From the NCBI GenBank assembly GCA_041687495.1, contig JAWLBR010000060.1, positions 1-18,814 on the forward strand: a DNA stretch of 18,814 nucleotides, read 5' to 3'. The number at the start of each line of letters is the position of its first letter. Position 1 is the stretch's first letter. Position numbers and translations under genes: made by a program. A model generated the notes under the pieces. That model made no database searches and was not told the origin of the DNA. It saw only the letters and a program-made list of their open reading frames with translations. This stretch comes from JAWLBR01 sp041687495 (GTDB lineage Bacteria; Bacillota; Limnochordia; DTU087; JAAYGB01). Shown one piece after another: positions 5,441-12,792 of this stretch.

Positions 5441-7864
5441 TTAGAAGTCTTGCCCAACTGGCGACGAACCGGGCAATCCGGGGGTTAAGATAATGACTAG
5501 ATCAGACTGACTCTGCTGGTAGCGCTCGGAACGAAATAATCGACCTAGTATGGGCAGACTGCCAAGAAAGGGTACTCTTTCTACCGACTTTCTTTGCTCT
5601 TCTCCTAAGAGGCCGCCGAGGATGATCGACTGACCGCTGTCGACATACACTTGCGTCTTTGCCTTCCGCACCTTAATCGCCGGCATCTCCACCCCTTCGA
5701 TGTTCACAGCGTTGTTCCAGTCGAGGATACTAACCTCGGGCTCCAGCTCGATGGAAATCCGATCGTCCTCAACTAGGCCTGACACGTTGAGCTTGACACC
5801 GTAATCCCGCCACTCGATGGACGTGTGTTCCTCGGACTTAACCGGAAGTGGAATCTGCCCCCCGGCAAGAAAACTGGCTGATGAACCTGAAGTGAACACA
5901 AGCGTCGGTGCAGCCAGCGTGCGGACTTTTCCCTCGGCAGCCATGGCCTGAAGGGTCGGAGTCAACTCATAGTTTCCTAAAGGAGCCGGTACACGGATGG
6001 TAAGACCGTCTTCACCGACGTGAAGCGCTGCCGGCTGCTTTGTCGGCTGCTGATAGTCACTGGCCCACTCAAGGCCCAGTTCATCTAGGCTGGAGTCTTC
6101 TACTTCTATGATTCTCACCTGAATCTGAATCGGTTCTCGTACCTGCGGCACGGTGATGAGGTTGATGACCTGTGACCAAAGACCCTCAGCCAATTGCTGA
6201 ATGGAATCCCGTCGCTGCGTCGAGCACACACCCGACAATAGAACTGTATCACGGATAAACCTCGCAGAAACCCCGGGCGGAAGCTGCTCCAGCAGATAGG
6301 TTTCTTTTGCTATGTTCACGTCCTCATGATCCGCAGACAGAGCATCGATCCACCCGGGGTAAATCTGGTCCATCACGCGAATAACTGTTTGATACCCATC
6401 TGGGCGCACCTTACCAAAAGCAAAGACTCTTCCATCCTGGAGGTGCACCACCTTAACCCCTTGTCCCTCGAGAAATTGCAGCACCGGCTCCACTGACTTC
6501 CCCAATAGAACATCCACTTCAACCGCATTGACAACTGGGTACCCAAAACCATCCGTCAGACCCTCTAGGAGCTCGCGTTCTTTGTCAGTGGACACTTTTC
6601 CCTGCAAGACTAAGGCAGCACCAGCGTCGGTAACTTGGACTTGGTCGTACCCTAACGCAGACAGGATATTACTTAGCGTAGCTGCAACTGTATCCACGTC
6701 CGCAATCTGGGATTGCTCACCTGCAGCACCAGAAGCAGACTGTGCTGGACTGATGATGATTCCATTCACTACTGTGTCGGCAAAAGCCGCCGCTATTTTT
6801 TCGGCTGCCGCTGCTTCTGCCGGAGTATTAACACTGCCGTAAACAAGCAGTTTGCCTTCGACAAGCTCAAGCTTCACTTTTGGCATACCCAAGATGCGAT
6901 GTAGGCGTTTGATATCAATTTCCGACCGCACTAAGGAGGTCGATGGGTCAGAGCCTTCACCATCAGTGTTAGCTTTCGCCTGTGTTTGGGGCATCACGCG
7001 GACAACATCGACTACCTGCCCATAGTGACCCGCCACCTCAACCAAAGCCTGCTTTTCCCCGAGGTCGTCTACACTTCCCCGTAGAATTAGGAGATCTCCA
7101 ACTCTTTGCACCCACGCCCGAGATAGTCCCAGCTGAATCGGCAGCTTGAGAGCTTCCTGCCAGTCCGAATTCTCCACTTTCACCATCATCACCGGAGTCA
7201 AACCCAGATTTGCCGCCAACTCCTTAACCGTTTCTACATCGCGTGCCCTTTCCACGGTGCCCCTAATTAGCAGCACGTTGTCTGCCCGCTGAGTTTCGAT
7301 CTTCGGGAAGAGAGACCCAGTGAGCCGGGCGAAGGCCGCTTCCGCCGCAGCGAACCTTCGTTCGGGAGATTCTACTTTAGCGATGATCAGGTTCAGAGTA
7401 TCTGGCCACAAAGTTTGCAGGGCTCTGTCCACAGCGGCCCGTTCAGAGGCACTGACTTCTCCTGACACCACCAGTGTCGTTCCCACCCAGGTATAGGTAC
7501 AGTCAGGCCCAAGTACCTCTCTAAGTTCCGACGCCGTGGGGCGGTCCCTTGGTAGAACACTCACCCGACACGCCTGACGCTCCTCACCCGTCCAGATCAC
7601 TAAAGTAGTTACACCGGCCTGTTTTCCGTTTAGTAGAAACTCGTCTCGACCAGACACCACCACATCAGCGATGGTCTCATCTCCAACCGCCACGGTATCC
7701 AAGTTAGGAACAGAGATTACCTGAGACTGACCAGCGATCAGCTCAATATCCGAGATAGCCTCAGCATCAACTACCCCTGCAACAACTCCGACAACCATCA
7801 CCGCAACGGCTATGCTAAGGAACACTAACCGTTGACACCTGGGTCCCGCGGATAACAGTAACAC
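5441..7864 (-). CDS. cpaC: Secretin CpaC/RcpA with expanded BON-like repeats
   Basis: Channel-forming secretin of the Tad system. The 807 aa start with a signal peptide (basic 9-12, hydrophobic 13-31). A CpaC N-terminal domain follows at about 38-105, with the signature VAVGDETIADVVVSG. Then come about seven BON-like modules, each centred on a strand-Gly-x-Val pattern near 133, 200, 260, 340, 420, 482 and 543. The secretin domain spans about 577-797 (VPFLGSLPILGRLF 764-777, SIILGGLL 746-753, DLVIILTP 788-795). Most CpaC proteins are about 450-550 aa with one BON domain, so this one is enlarged by repeats. Start GTG at 7864 has GGGAGGG 9 nt upstream and overlaps cpaB by 50 nt. Secretins normally sit in an outer membrane, which is notable for a Bacillota-like genome. 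Confidence 0.93.
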   Translation of the reverse strand: MLLLSAGPRCQRLVFLSIAVAVMVVGVVAGVVDAEAISDIELIAGQSQVISVPNLDTVAVGDETIADVVVSGRDEFLLNGKQAGVTTLVIWTGEERQACRVSVLPRDRPTASELREVLGPDCTYTWVGTTLVVSGEVSASERAAVDRALQTLWPDTLNLIIAKVESPERRFAAAEAAFARLTGSLFPKIETQRADNVLLIRGTVERARDVETVKELAANLGLTPVMMVKVENSDWQEALKLPIQLGLSRAWVQRVGDLLILRGSVDDLGEKQALVEVAGHYGQVVDVVRVMPQTQAKANTDGEGSDPSTSLVRSEIDIKRLHRILGMPKVKLELVEGKLLVYGSVNTPAEAAAAEKIAAAFADTVVNGIIISPAQSASGAAGEQSQIADVDTVAATLSNILSALGYDQVQVTDAGAALVLQGKVSTDKERELLEGLTDGFGYPVVNAVEVDVLLGKSVEPVLQFLEGQGVKVVHLQDGRVFAFGKVRPDGYQTVIRVMDQIYPGWIDALSADHEDVNIAKETYLLEQLPPGVSARFIRDTVLLSGVCSTQRRDSIQQLAEGLWSQVINLITVPQVREPIQIQVRIIEVEDSSLDELGLEWASDYQQPTKQPAALHVGEDGLTIRVPAPLGNYELTPTLQAMAAEGKVRTLAAPTLVFTSGSSASFLAGGQIPLPVKSEEHTSIEWRDYGVKLNVSGLVEDDRISIELEPEVSILDWNNAVNIEGVEMPAIKVRKAKTQVYVDSGQSIILGGLLGEEQRKSVERVPFLGSLPILGRLFRSERYQQSQSDLVIILTPGLPGSSPVGQDF

Positions 7865-8678
7865 TGCCTTTTTCCCTCCCTTTGCTTTCTAGAGCTGGAG
7901 CGGCTACCTGATCCCCACCGACCCACTTGCGGTCAACCTCCAGCAGTGAGTTCAGGGTGATGGGGGAGCCTGATGTCTGTCCTGCATCGAACTGTACTGT
8001 CGAACCTAACCGCACGGCCCGTAGCTGGCCAAATGCATCAGCCAGTGCCAAACGATGAACTGTTGAATCATCGACGACGACGGTAAGTCTGGCTGAATCC
8101 GACAAGTACGAGTTAGCAGCATCCGAGCCGTCACCAGTGCCCGCTCCCGACACCCGCAGCACTTCCACAGATTGGGCAACCAGTACACTTTGCTCCCCCG
8201 CTCCGCCTCTGGCAGGGAATACCCCGATAAGATCAATCCGCTCTCCCGGCTCAATAGTTTGGGCTTCTGCAGTGGGAATTGAGATGATAAACTCTTTGCC
8301 GTCATGGGCAAGCAAGGTATTGCCATGTTTGCTGCCGGCGTTAGTTGAGGAACAGACGACGTCACCGGTGAGAATGCTGCCTGCCCTTACGTCGCAGGTA
8401 GTCACCATACCTACGACTGCCAGCCCATCCACCCAGTTGTCGGGCACTTGAGCTAAAGGCAAAACCCTGAGTTCGATCAAGCCAGCAGTAATCTGCTCTC
8501 CCGCGGCCACATCAGTGGTCAGCACCGGGACTCTAGCTACTATGGGTCCTCCGGAACGGGACTCAAGGCTGCCCAAATACGCATAGAGGAGGGCTGCAAA
8601 GGCGACGGCTAAGGCCATCGCCGTCCAAGGTCTGCGCAACAGAGCTGGCACTCCATGGCTTAGTAGCCGAGAAGCCAT
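7815..8678 (-). CDS. cpaB: Flp pilus assembly protein CpaB/RcpC
   Basis: Periplasmic or extracytoplasmic partner of the secretin. The 287 aa have an N-terminal membrane anchor (about 19-36), an SAF domain (about 47-108, with VAAGEQITAGLI and VRAGSILTGD) and an RcpC/CpaB domain (about 118-230, including GERIDLIGVF and LTVVVDD). The tail VTVIRGTQ (273-280) is typical of the family. Start ATG at 8678 overlaps the upstream gene by 19 nt and has only a weak purine-rich site, so coupling is likely. The last 50 nt are shared with the start of cpaC in another frame, an unusually long overlap. Confidence 0.92.
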   Translation of the reverse strand: MASRLLSHGVPALLRRPWTAMALAVAFAALLYAYLGSLESRSGGPIVARVPVLTTDVAAGEQITAGLIELRVLPLAQVPDNWVDGLAVVGMVTTCDVRAGSILTGDVVCSSTNAGSKHGNTLLAHDGKEFIISIPTAEAQTIEPGERIDLIGVFPARGGAGEQSVLVAQSVEVLRVSGAGTGDGSDAANSYLSDSARLTVVVDDSTVHRLALADAFGQLRAVRLGSTVQFDAGQTSGSPITLNSLLEVDRKWVGGDQVAAPALESKGREKGSVTVIRGTQVSTVSVP

Positions 8679-9625
8679 GGAAACTCACTCTCTTCATCTG
8701 CCTCGGGGTCCAGGAAAGAGTAGGCCAGCACTGATGTTGACCCCTGACTAGACATCACTGCTATCGAACACATCTGTGGACCTCGACCAAACAACATAAA
8801 CTCAAAATCGTCCACAGGAGGCATGTGTTCTAGACCTCTCTGGCCGTAGAGGCCACCGGTGGTTTCGCCCAGATCAATACCCATTGCTTCCAGACGCCCT
8901 ACGGTCTCTTCGAGGATCTGCTTGCTCAAGACTGTCCCTCCGGTAAACCCCTCTGCAACAAGCCGAGAACGATACCACTGAGCCGTGGCCACGTGACTGT
9001 CCTTTGACTCAAAGACGGTTAGCGCGGCGTTAGTCAAGAACCCTGCATCCTGCTGAAACTCGGGCGGAAGCTCAAAAATCCCGTGGAAGACGTTGACGCT
9101 GCGGGGATAGATTGGGGCAACAAGCCGCTCTTGCAGCTCCAGCGGCGGCACGAGCCTGCGCCGCGTGCCGGCAAAGCTGATCCGAGCGACGGAGCGAATT
9201 GGATCTTCAGGCCTGGCCAGATTACCAAAAACCTGGCAATCAGCGGCGAAATCCCTCGCAGTCGCTGTCCACGCTTCCACCGCTGCGCCCTGCTTGAACT
9301 GCTGCTTTAGGTAAGCGGCATCTGGTAGATAGCCGAGATTCGAATCTACCACCAGACTCGGATATAGTTCATCCCACCTTTCATTAACCCAGTCGTACGG
9401 CTGCACAGACCAATGGTCTCGAGTAAAGCCACGCTTCCACGCTGCAGTGAGTCTGTCGGGAGCTTGGTCTGTTGGCTGCCACATCTCTAAATACCATTCC
9501 CCATCTCGGAAGATCCAGGTTACGATGCAGTTTTCGAGCCCCTCGACCTTGGGAATTAGGTCGAGGGGTGGTGCAGCTAGAGACGCAGAGCAAAAAACGA
9601 GCACTAACGTAGCCGCTTGAGCCAA
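8660..9625 (-). CDS. Exported protein of unknown function in Tad operon
   Basis: I do not recognise this protein. A hydrophobic signal peptide (about residues 5-16 from the proposed start) ends in SLAAPP. The mature part, about 300 aa, is soluble-looking and rich in Trp, Tyr and Phe, with three scattered Cys (ENC, DCQ, MCS). A segment near 215-235 (DSHVATAQWYRSRLVAEGF) resembles the helix 'ds...v..wY...L...GW/F' found in several small exported alpha/beta domains, but this is only a resemblance. Start TTG at 9625 (321 aa) puts the signal peptide at the N-terminus and overlaps the upstream gene by 22 nt. No good ribosome binding site is seen for it, for GTG at 9604 or for an upstream in-frame TTG at 9739. 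Its place before cpaB suggests a role in pilus assembly, possibly replacing a missing TadD/RcpB. Confidence 0.75.
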   Translation of the reverse strand: MAQAATLVLVFCSASLAAPPLDLIPKVEGLENCIVTWIFRDGEWYLEMWQPTDQAPDRLTAAWKRGFTRDHWSVQPYDWVNERWDELYPSLVVDSNLGYLPDAAYLKQQFKQGAAVEAWTATARDFAADCQVFGNLARPEDPIRSVARISFAGTRRRLVPPLELQERLVAPIYPRSVNVFHGIFELPPEFQQDAGFLTNAALTVFESKDSHVATAQWYRSRLVAEGFTGGTVLSKQILEETVGRLEAMGIDLGETTGGLYGQRGLEHMPPVDDFEFMLFGRGPQMCSIAVMSSQGSTSVLAYSFLDPEADEESEFPWLLGY

Positions 9626-10023
9626 TCGAAAATAGTACCAAGCAGAGGTACTCCATAGCCGTCCGCCTTGAGCTCTTCCCGCAAACTGATGGAATCTCCG
9701 ACAAAGTTTTTGAAGACTGAAAGAACCGGTATATCGCAAGAAATCACCACCCGATCATAGGTAAGTTTTCGGTTGCAGGTGATATCATATTTGATCCCAC
9801 CCATCGCTGAGTTTTCCTTAAGAAACGCCTCAACCTGCGCCGCTGGATCGACACTGCGAGCGGCGACTAGACGCAGTCCTTGCCTGGCACCCATCGCCAT
9901 GAGAATTCGAGTATGCATCACCATCCCGATTTGGGCAGTAGCAAGGATGACAAAGATGAGGACTGGTAGGATCAGTGCCAGTTCCATCAGTGCCTGTCCA
10001 CTGCCGTCATCAGATCTATGCAA
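9604..10023 (-). CDS. TadE-like pseudopilin (TadF position)
   Basis: Small pseudopilin-like protein of 139 aa. A short leader ends in G9, followed by QALME, giving Glu at +5 from the predicted prepilin peptidase site, then a hydrophobic helix to about residue 32. This is the TadE family layout (PF07811 type). The mature domain has two Cys (ITCNRK, ISCDIP), which could form a disulfide outside the membrane. Start TTG at 10023 has GAGGAGGG 10 nt upstream. It is the second TadE-like gene of the operon, matching the place of TadF in proteobacterial loci. Processing by the TadV encoded upstream is expected from the family, not shown here. Confidence 0.85.
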   Translation of the reverse strand: MHRSDDGSGQALMELALILPVLIFVILATAQIGMVMHTRILMAMGARQGLRLVAARSVDPAAQVEAFLKENSAMGGIKYDITCNRKLTYDRVVISCDIPVLSVFKNFVGDSISLREELKADGYGVPLLGTIFDWLKRLR

Positions 10024-10099
10024 TCTGAGGACACCCTCCTCTCTGCCCGTGGTGGATTTGCCCCTATCTGCACTGTGTGGACTATTCTTTGACCAGTAG

Positions 10100-10990
10100 T
10101 TATGCTGCCTCCGGCAGCCAGACTGGGAATTCTTCTACCTCTCTATCCGGTAGAGGCAGTGGTATCGGTCTAGTTTCAGGCGCTTTCTCGGGGCTTTCCT
10201 TCGGGTCCGACCCTGGTTTCTTTCCCGGTGCCGGCACCGGCATCGGCGCTGGCGTTTGGCCTGGATTCCCCGAGTTCTCGTCCTTTTTCTTTAGCTTTCC
10301 GGCTTTCTGCTTTAGCCAATCTACTCCCATCCCTATACCTCCCGCATGAAACTTCACCAAGCTAGCGTGAAAGTCAGGCTTAACCAGACCACTACCGTGG
10401 ACTGCTGATTCAGAGATAGCAAAGAGCATTCCACCATCGTCTTGCTTCGTTCTCAGAGGGTTAAGGAAGCTGGCCGCCGGCCTTTGCTTGATCCCACCTA
10501 GGATGAAAAAACGCTTTCCGTAGGGTAAGTGGTTTGTCCGTTGTTGCACGTCTTCCATGATGGGGAGCTTGAAAATCCACCGCTTCCATTCTTCCACCTC
10601 CAGATCCGGTAGGGCTGCCCCACCGAGGAAGTTCAAGGGTACTGCTAGATCCGCTCCGTTCACCATGGCTGTCTCAATGGCAACAGTTGTTGCCCAAGTT
10701 GGAGCTACCCAGTCCAGCATAATTTGCACCATGGATATGAAAGGATAGGCGGGCGAAAACCGATATATTACCCTTGCCCAGTTCAGCAAGGTGATCATGT
10801 TCAAACACGTAGCCATGCTTGCCCCTGCCGCCTGAGCACCGGCGTCAATGGCATTTGCCAACTGGATCTTGAGCACGATTACTTCACCAAAGTGGTAAAC
10901 AAGAACCATCGCCATTAGAAGCACGGCAATCGCCGCGGCCGCCAGCACCATCACTTGACCCTCACTCCTGCTGGAAGAGATCCCAGTCAC
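10100..10990 (-). CDS. TadG-like pilus assembly protein
   Basis: The 296-aa protein has a short basic leader, then EGQVMVLAAAAIAVLLMAM (10-28) as a membrane helix. That is the TadG-like N-terminal pattern (PF13400 type), which lacks Glu at +5. It continues with DAGAQAAGASMATCLNMITLLNW, resembling the 'DAAALA' stretch of TadG. The C-terminal 70 residues are low-complexity, rich in Pro, Lys and Glu (about 235-285). There is no recognisable von Willebrand factor A domain, which larger TadG proteins carry. Start GTG at 10990 has AAGGTGAT upstream and overlaps the preceding gene by 29 nt. A 76-nt gap separates it from the next gene. Likely a minor pilin or anchoring component; the exact role is unknown. 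Confidence 0.78.
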   Translation of the reverse strand: MTGISSSRSEGQVMVLAAAAIAVLLMAMVLVYHFGEVIVLKIQLANAIDAGAQAAGASMATCLNMITLLNWARVIYRFSPAYPFISMVQIMLDWVAPTWATTVAIETAMVNGADLAVPLNFLGGAALPDLEVEEWKRWIFKLPIMEDVQQRTNHLPYGKRFFILGGIKQRPAASFLNPLRTKQDDGGMLFAISESAVHGSGLVKPDFHASLVKFHAGGIGMGVDWLKQKAGKLKKKDENSGNPGQTPAPMPVPAPGKKPGSDPKESPEKAPETRPIPLPLPDREVEEFPVWLPEAA

Positions 10991-11498
10991 GCTCTATCAC
11001 CTTCTCAACATAACCCAAGCCCAACAGCGTAAGTATCTGTTTGAGAGGATAAGCAGGGTACATGCCGGCCCCTTCCTTAGGCAGGGAATACGCTACAGCG
11101 GTCTGCCCTGTTGCCTGTTCAACTACTCCCAACTGCGCCCCAAACCAACTCCACACCCCAGACAGCATGCGCAGCGCCGGGTTGACTCGCCACGGTTGGT
11201 ACTTAGTTGCATCAACTTTGACGTTCTTACCCTGCCGTTTTGCTGAACCAGTGATCGGCAGTCCCCTCAACCCCGATGCCCACCCGTTGATGACTCGTAC
11301 CACGGGCAAGGCAATACTAGATCCAGTATCACTAACTGCTACTCGCCGTGCCTCCTCATATACGCTGTACTTAAGAACCATCCCATCTAAACTGTGAATG
11401 CCCAGTGCTAGACCACCCCAGATCACCAAGATTACGACGGGAAATGCGATTACAAACTCCAACAAACCAACGCCTTCGTCCCATCGGCTGCTTGTCAC
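10962..11498 (-). CDS. tadE: TadE-like pseudopilin
   Basis: Pseudopilin of 178 aa. The leader ends at G9 in SSRWDEG, followed by VGLLEF with Glu at +5, then a hydrophobic helix to about residue 33. This matches TadE (PF07811 type). The mature part has no Cys and ends in a basic, amphipathic region. I chose GTG at 11498: it overlaps the tadV stop as GTGA and is preceded by GGGGGG 6 nt away. A longer reading to 11564 would lie entirely over tadV coding sequence and push the pseudopilin motif inward. Expected substrate of the TadV peptidase. Confidence 0.88.
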   Translation of the reverse strand: MTSSRWDEGVGLLEFVIAFPVVILVIWGGLALGIHSLDGMVLKYSVYEEARRVAVSDTGSSIALPVVRVINGWASGLRGLPITGSAKRQGKNVKVDATKYQPWRVNPALRMLSGVWSWFGAQLGVVEQATGQTAVAYSLPKEGAGMYPAYPLKQILTLLGLGYVEKVIERDWDLFQQE

Positions 11499-11998
11499 AA
11501 GGTTCCCCCCGTACACTGAACCAAGGTACCCACAACCATGGCAACCCCAACCGCGCTCATCCAAAATCCCAGCGGAACCGTCAAACCCTGTACCACCCCT
11601 CCAGATCCCAGCACCAGGTGAGTCGTACTACGCACCAAGTCTAAGAACTTTCTCAGTATCACAGCCTGAACCAGACTCTGACCCGCCGCTCCGATCGCCC
11701 CCCAGGCCACAATTTTCCAGCCTAGCTCGCAAGGGAGCAAAATCCCAATGGCAGCCGCTAGCTTCACATCACCGCCACCCACTCCACCACACCTATACAG
11801 CAGAAAAAATGGTAGGGATAAAGTCAATCCGCCAAGGAATGCATTGGCAGCTGCTTTCGCCCCCGCGTTCACCGCAACTAGGGTAATCCCCACCACGCAG
11901 GCACTCACAAGGACGAGGTTGGGAATGCAGCGATACCTCAAATCACTATAACCACAGACCACGAACATGCACAGAGCCACCAGGTGAACTCCGACCAA
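11495..11998 (-). CDS. tadV: TadV/CpaA-type prepilin peptidase
   Basis: Membrane aspartyl protease (A24 family) that removes leader peptides from Flp and TadE/F pseudopilins. The two catalytic Asp motifs are SDLRYRCIPN (D19) and GGGDVK (D77), in the correct spacing. The N-terminal methylase domain and its Cys motif, found in PilD, are absent, as in TadV. I chose TTG at 11998 (167 aa, normal for TadV) because GGAGG lies 6 nt upstream. Starting at ATG 12106 or TTG 12202 would add up to 68 hydrophilic residues and read through a strong terminator hairpin (12043-12074). The 213 nt between flp and this start hold that hairpin and no gene. Confidence 0.93.
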   Translation of the reverse strand: MVGVHLVALCMFVVCGYSDLRYRCIPNLVLVSACVVGITLVAVNAGAKAAANAFLGGLTLSLPFFLLYRCGGVGGGDVKLAAAIGILLPCELGWKIVAWGAIGAAGQSLVQAVILRKFLDLVRSTTHLVLGSGGVVQGLTVPLGFWMSAVGVAMVVGTLVQCTGGTL

Positions 11999-12042
11999 AG
12001 ATTGCCTCCCTCCCCGAAAAGACCGGCTCTGGGATGTATGAT

Positions 12043-12074
12043 AAAAAGGAGGCAAAGCCACTGGCCTTGCCCCC
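12043..12074 (-). terminator. Intra-operon terminator/attenuator after flp
   Basis: On the minus strand GGGGGCAAGGCCA and TGGCTTTGCCTCC can pair over about 12-13 bp with two G-U pairs and a tiny loop, followed directly by TTTTTATC. This is a strong intrinsic terminator lying 137 nt downstream of the flp stop and 45 nt before the tadV start. No clear promoter follows it, so the assembly genes probably depend on read-through. That would keep pilin mRNA in excess. Confidence 0.8.
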
Positions 12075-12211
12075 TCCAAAGGGTGCCGTCTTTCTTGCTG
12101 CTCCATGCCCCAGGTTTTACACCAGCCATGCCCTTCGAGAGTTATGTGATTTTTTGATGCTTCAATCAGGCGACGAGCACGCTTTGTTCCTTCTAAGTAC
12201 AAGCAAGAGCT

Positions 12212-12382
12212 CTACTTCTTGCTAATGTTCGTCGCCATCTCTTGGAACTTCTCCGATACACTGGTACCCAGACTCCGAACTGCAGCCAAGCCTACGACAG
12301 CGATCAGAGCCGTCAGAAGGCCGTACTCGGCCATGCTCTGTCCACTCTGGTCCTGCCAGAGTTCTCGGAGAACGCTAAACAT
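12212..12382 (-). CDS. flp: Flp-type major pilin
   Basis: Small pilin precursor of 56 aa. The leader ends at G14, followed by QSMAEYGLL, giving the Flp motif G|xxxxEY with Glu +5 and Tyr +6, then a hydrophobic helix (about 20-36) and a short amphipathic tail. Mature length of about 42 aa is typical for Flp subunits. Start ATG at 12382 has GGAGGG 9 nt upstream; longer in-frame readings have no such site. It is the best candidate for the main filament subunit because it matches Flp consensus closely and is followed by a terminator-like hairpin. Confidence 0.94.
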   Translation of the reverse strand: MFSVLRELWQDQSGQSMAEYGLLTALIAVVGLAAVRSLGTSVSEKFQEMATNISKK

Positions 12383-12405
12383 AGTATTTATCCCTCCTCT
12401 CCAGT

Positions 12406-12455
12406 GTATTGGCACCCTAATTGGCAAGTTAAAGCACACTTTACCTGTTTGGCAA
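12406..12455 (-). repeat. Short TTGCCAA direct repeats between the two pilin genes
   Basis: The 102-nt gap between the pilin genes contains TTGCCAAACAGG (12444-12455) and TTGCCAATTAGG (12416-12427), 28 bp apart. A partial third copy, TGCCAATAC, lies at 12406-12414. The spacing could suit a regulator site or be chance; no convincing promoter is seen here. Confidence 0.3.
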
Positions 12456-12484
12456 AAAAAGGGCCTACCTGCTGGGCGGAAAGG

Positions 12485-12703
12485 TTAGAACAAGTTCACA
12501 TAGACCGAGAGTTCGAGAACAACTCGTTCAAACATTCGTTCCAGCGTTGTTTGCAGTTGTTCAGAGCAGTAAATAAAGGGAACCACCACGAAAGCCAGAA
12601 TCAAGGCGTACTCTGCGATACTCTGACCCTCCTGTCTAGTCAGATATACCGGGCGACGCAGTCGCCGTCCGCGGATGCGAAACTCTACCTTTGTCAGCAA
12701 CAT
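12485..12703 (-). CDS. Second Flp-like pilin, long basic leader
   Basis: First gene of the pilus operon, 72 aa. The Flp motif G|QSIAEYALIL is present (cleavage after G26, Glu +5, Tyr +6), then a hydrophobic helix to about residue 43. Unlike the neighbour, the leader is about 26 aa and strongly basic (many Arg at 9-23), and the mature part (about 46 aa) carries a Cys (FIYCSEQ) and a hydrophobic C-terminus. It is probably a divergent or minor pilin. Start ATG at 12703 has AAGGAGG 8 nt upstream and lies about 33 nt from the predicted transcript start. An extension to 12754 is unlikely since it would run over the -10 box. Confidence 0.88.
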   Translation of the reverse strand: MLLTKVEFRIRGRRLRRPVYLTRQEGQSIAEYALILAFVVVPFIYCSEQLQTTLERMFERVVLELSVYVNLF

Positions 12704-12742
12704 TGGGTTCGCCTCCTTACGCCCCGTGCTGTCTACATTGAC

Positions 12743-12772
12743 ATTGTACAACACGCATTAAGTCTGAGTCAA
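12743..12772 (-). promoter_or_regulatory. Sigma-A-like promoter of the Tad operon
   Basis: TTGACT (12767-12772) and TACAAT (12743-12748) are separated by 18 nt on the minus strand, each one mismatch from consensus. The expected start near 12736 gives a leader of about 33 nt with a strong ribosome binding site for the first pilin gene. The promoter lies directly after the rpe terminator, so the pilus operon appears to be transcribed independently. The TTGTACAA palindrome overlapping the -10 could be an operator, but this is speculative. Confidence 0.8.
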
Positions 12773-12792
12773 GTATAACTTTACGCCCGAAG

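Noticed and set aside
9626..9739. N-terminal extension of the unknown exported protein to TTG 9739
   Set aside because: It would overlap the TadE-like gene by 136 nt, place the signal peptide internally and has no good ribosome binding site.
11999..12202. N-terminal extension of tadV to 12202
   Set aside because: The added 68 residues are hydrophilic, unlike TadV, would be translated through a terminator hairpin, and a better TTG with GGAGG exists at 11998.
12440..12484. Possible terminator after the first pilin gene (T-run at 12454-12460)
   Set aside because: A seven-T run is present, but the preceding sequence forms only a 3-bp stem, too weak to support an intrinsic terminator.
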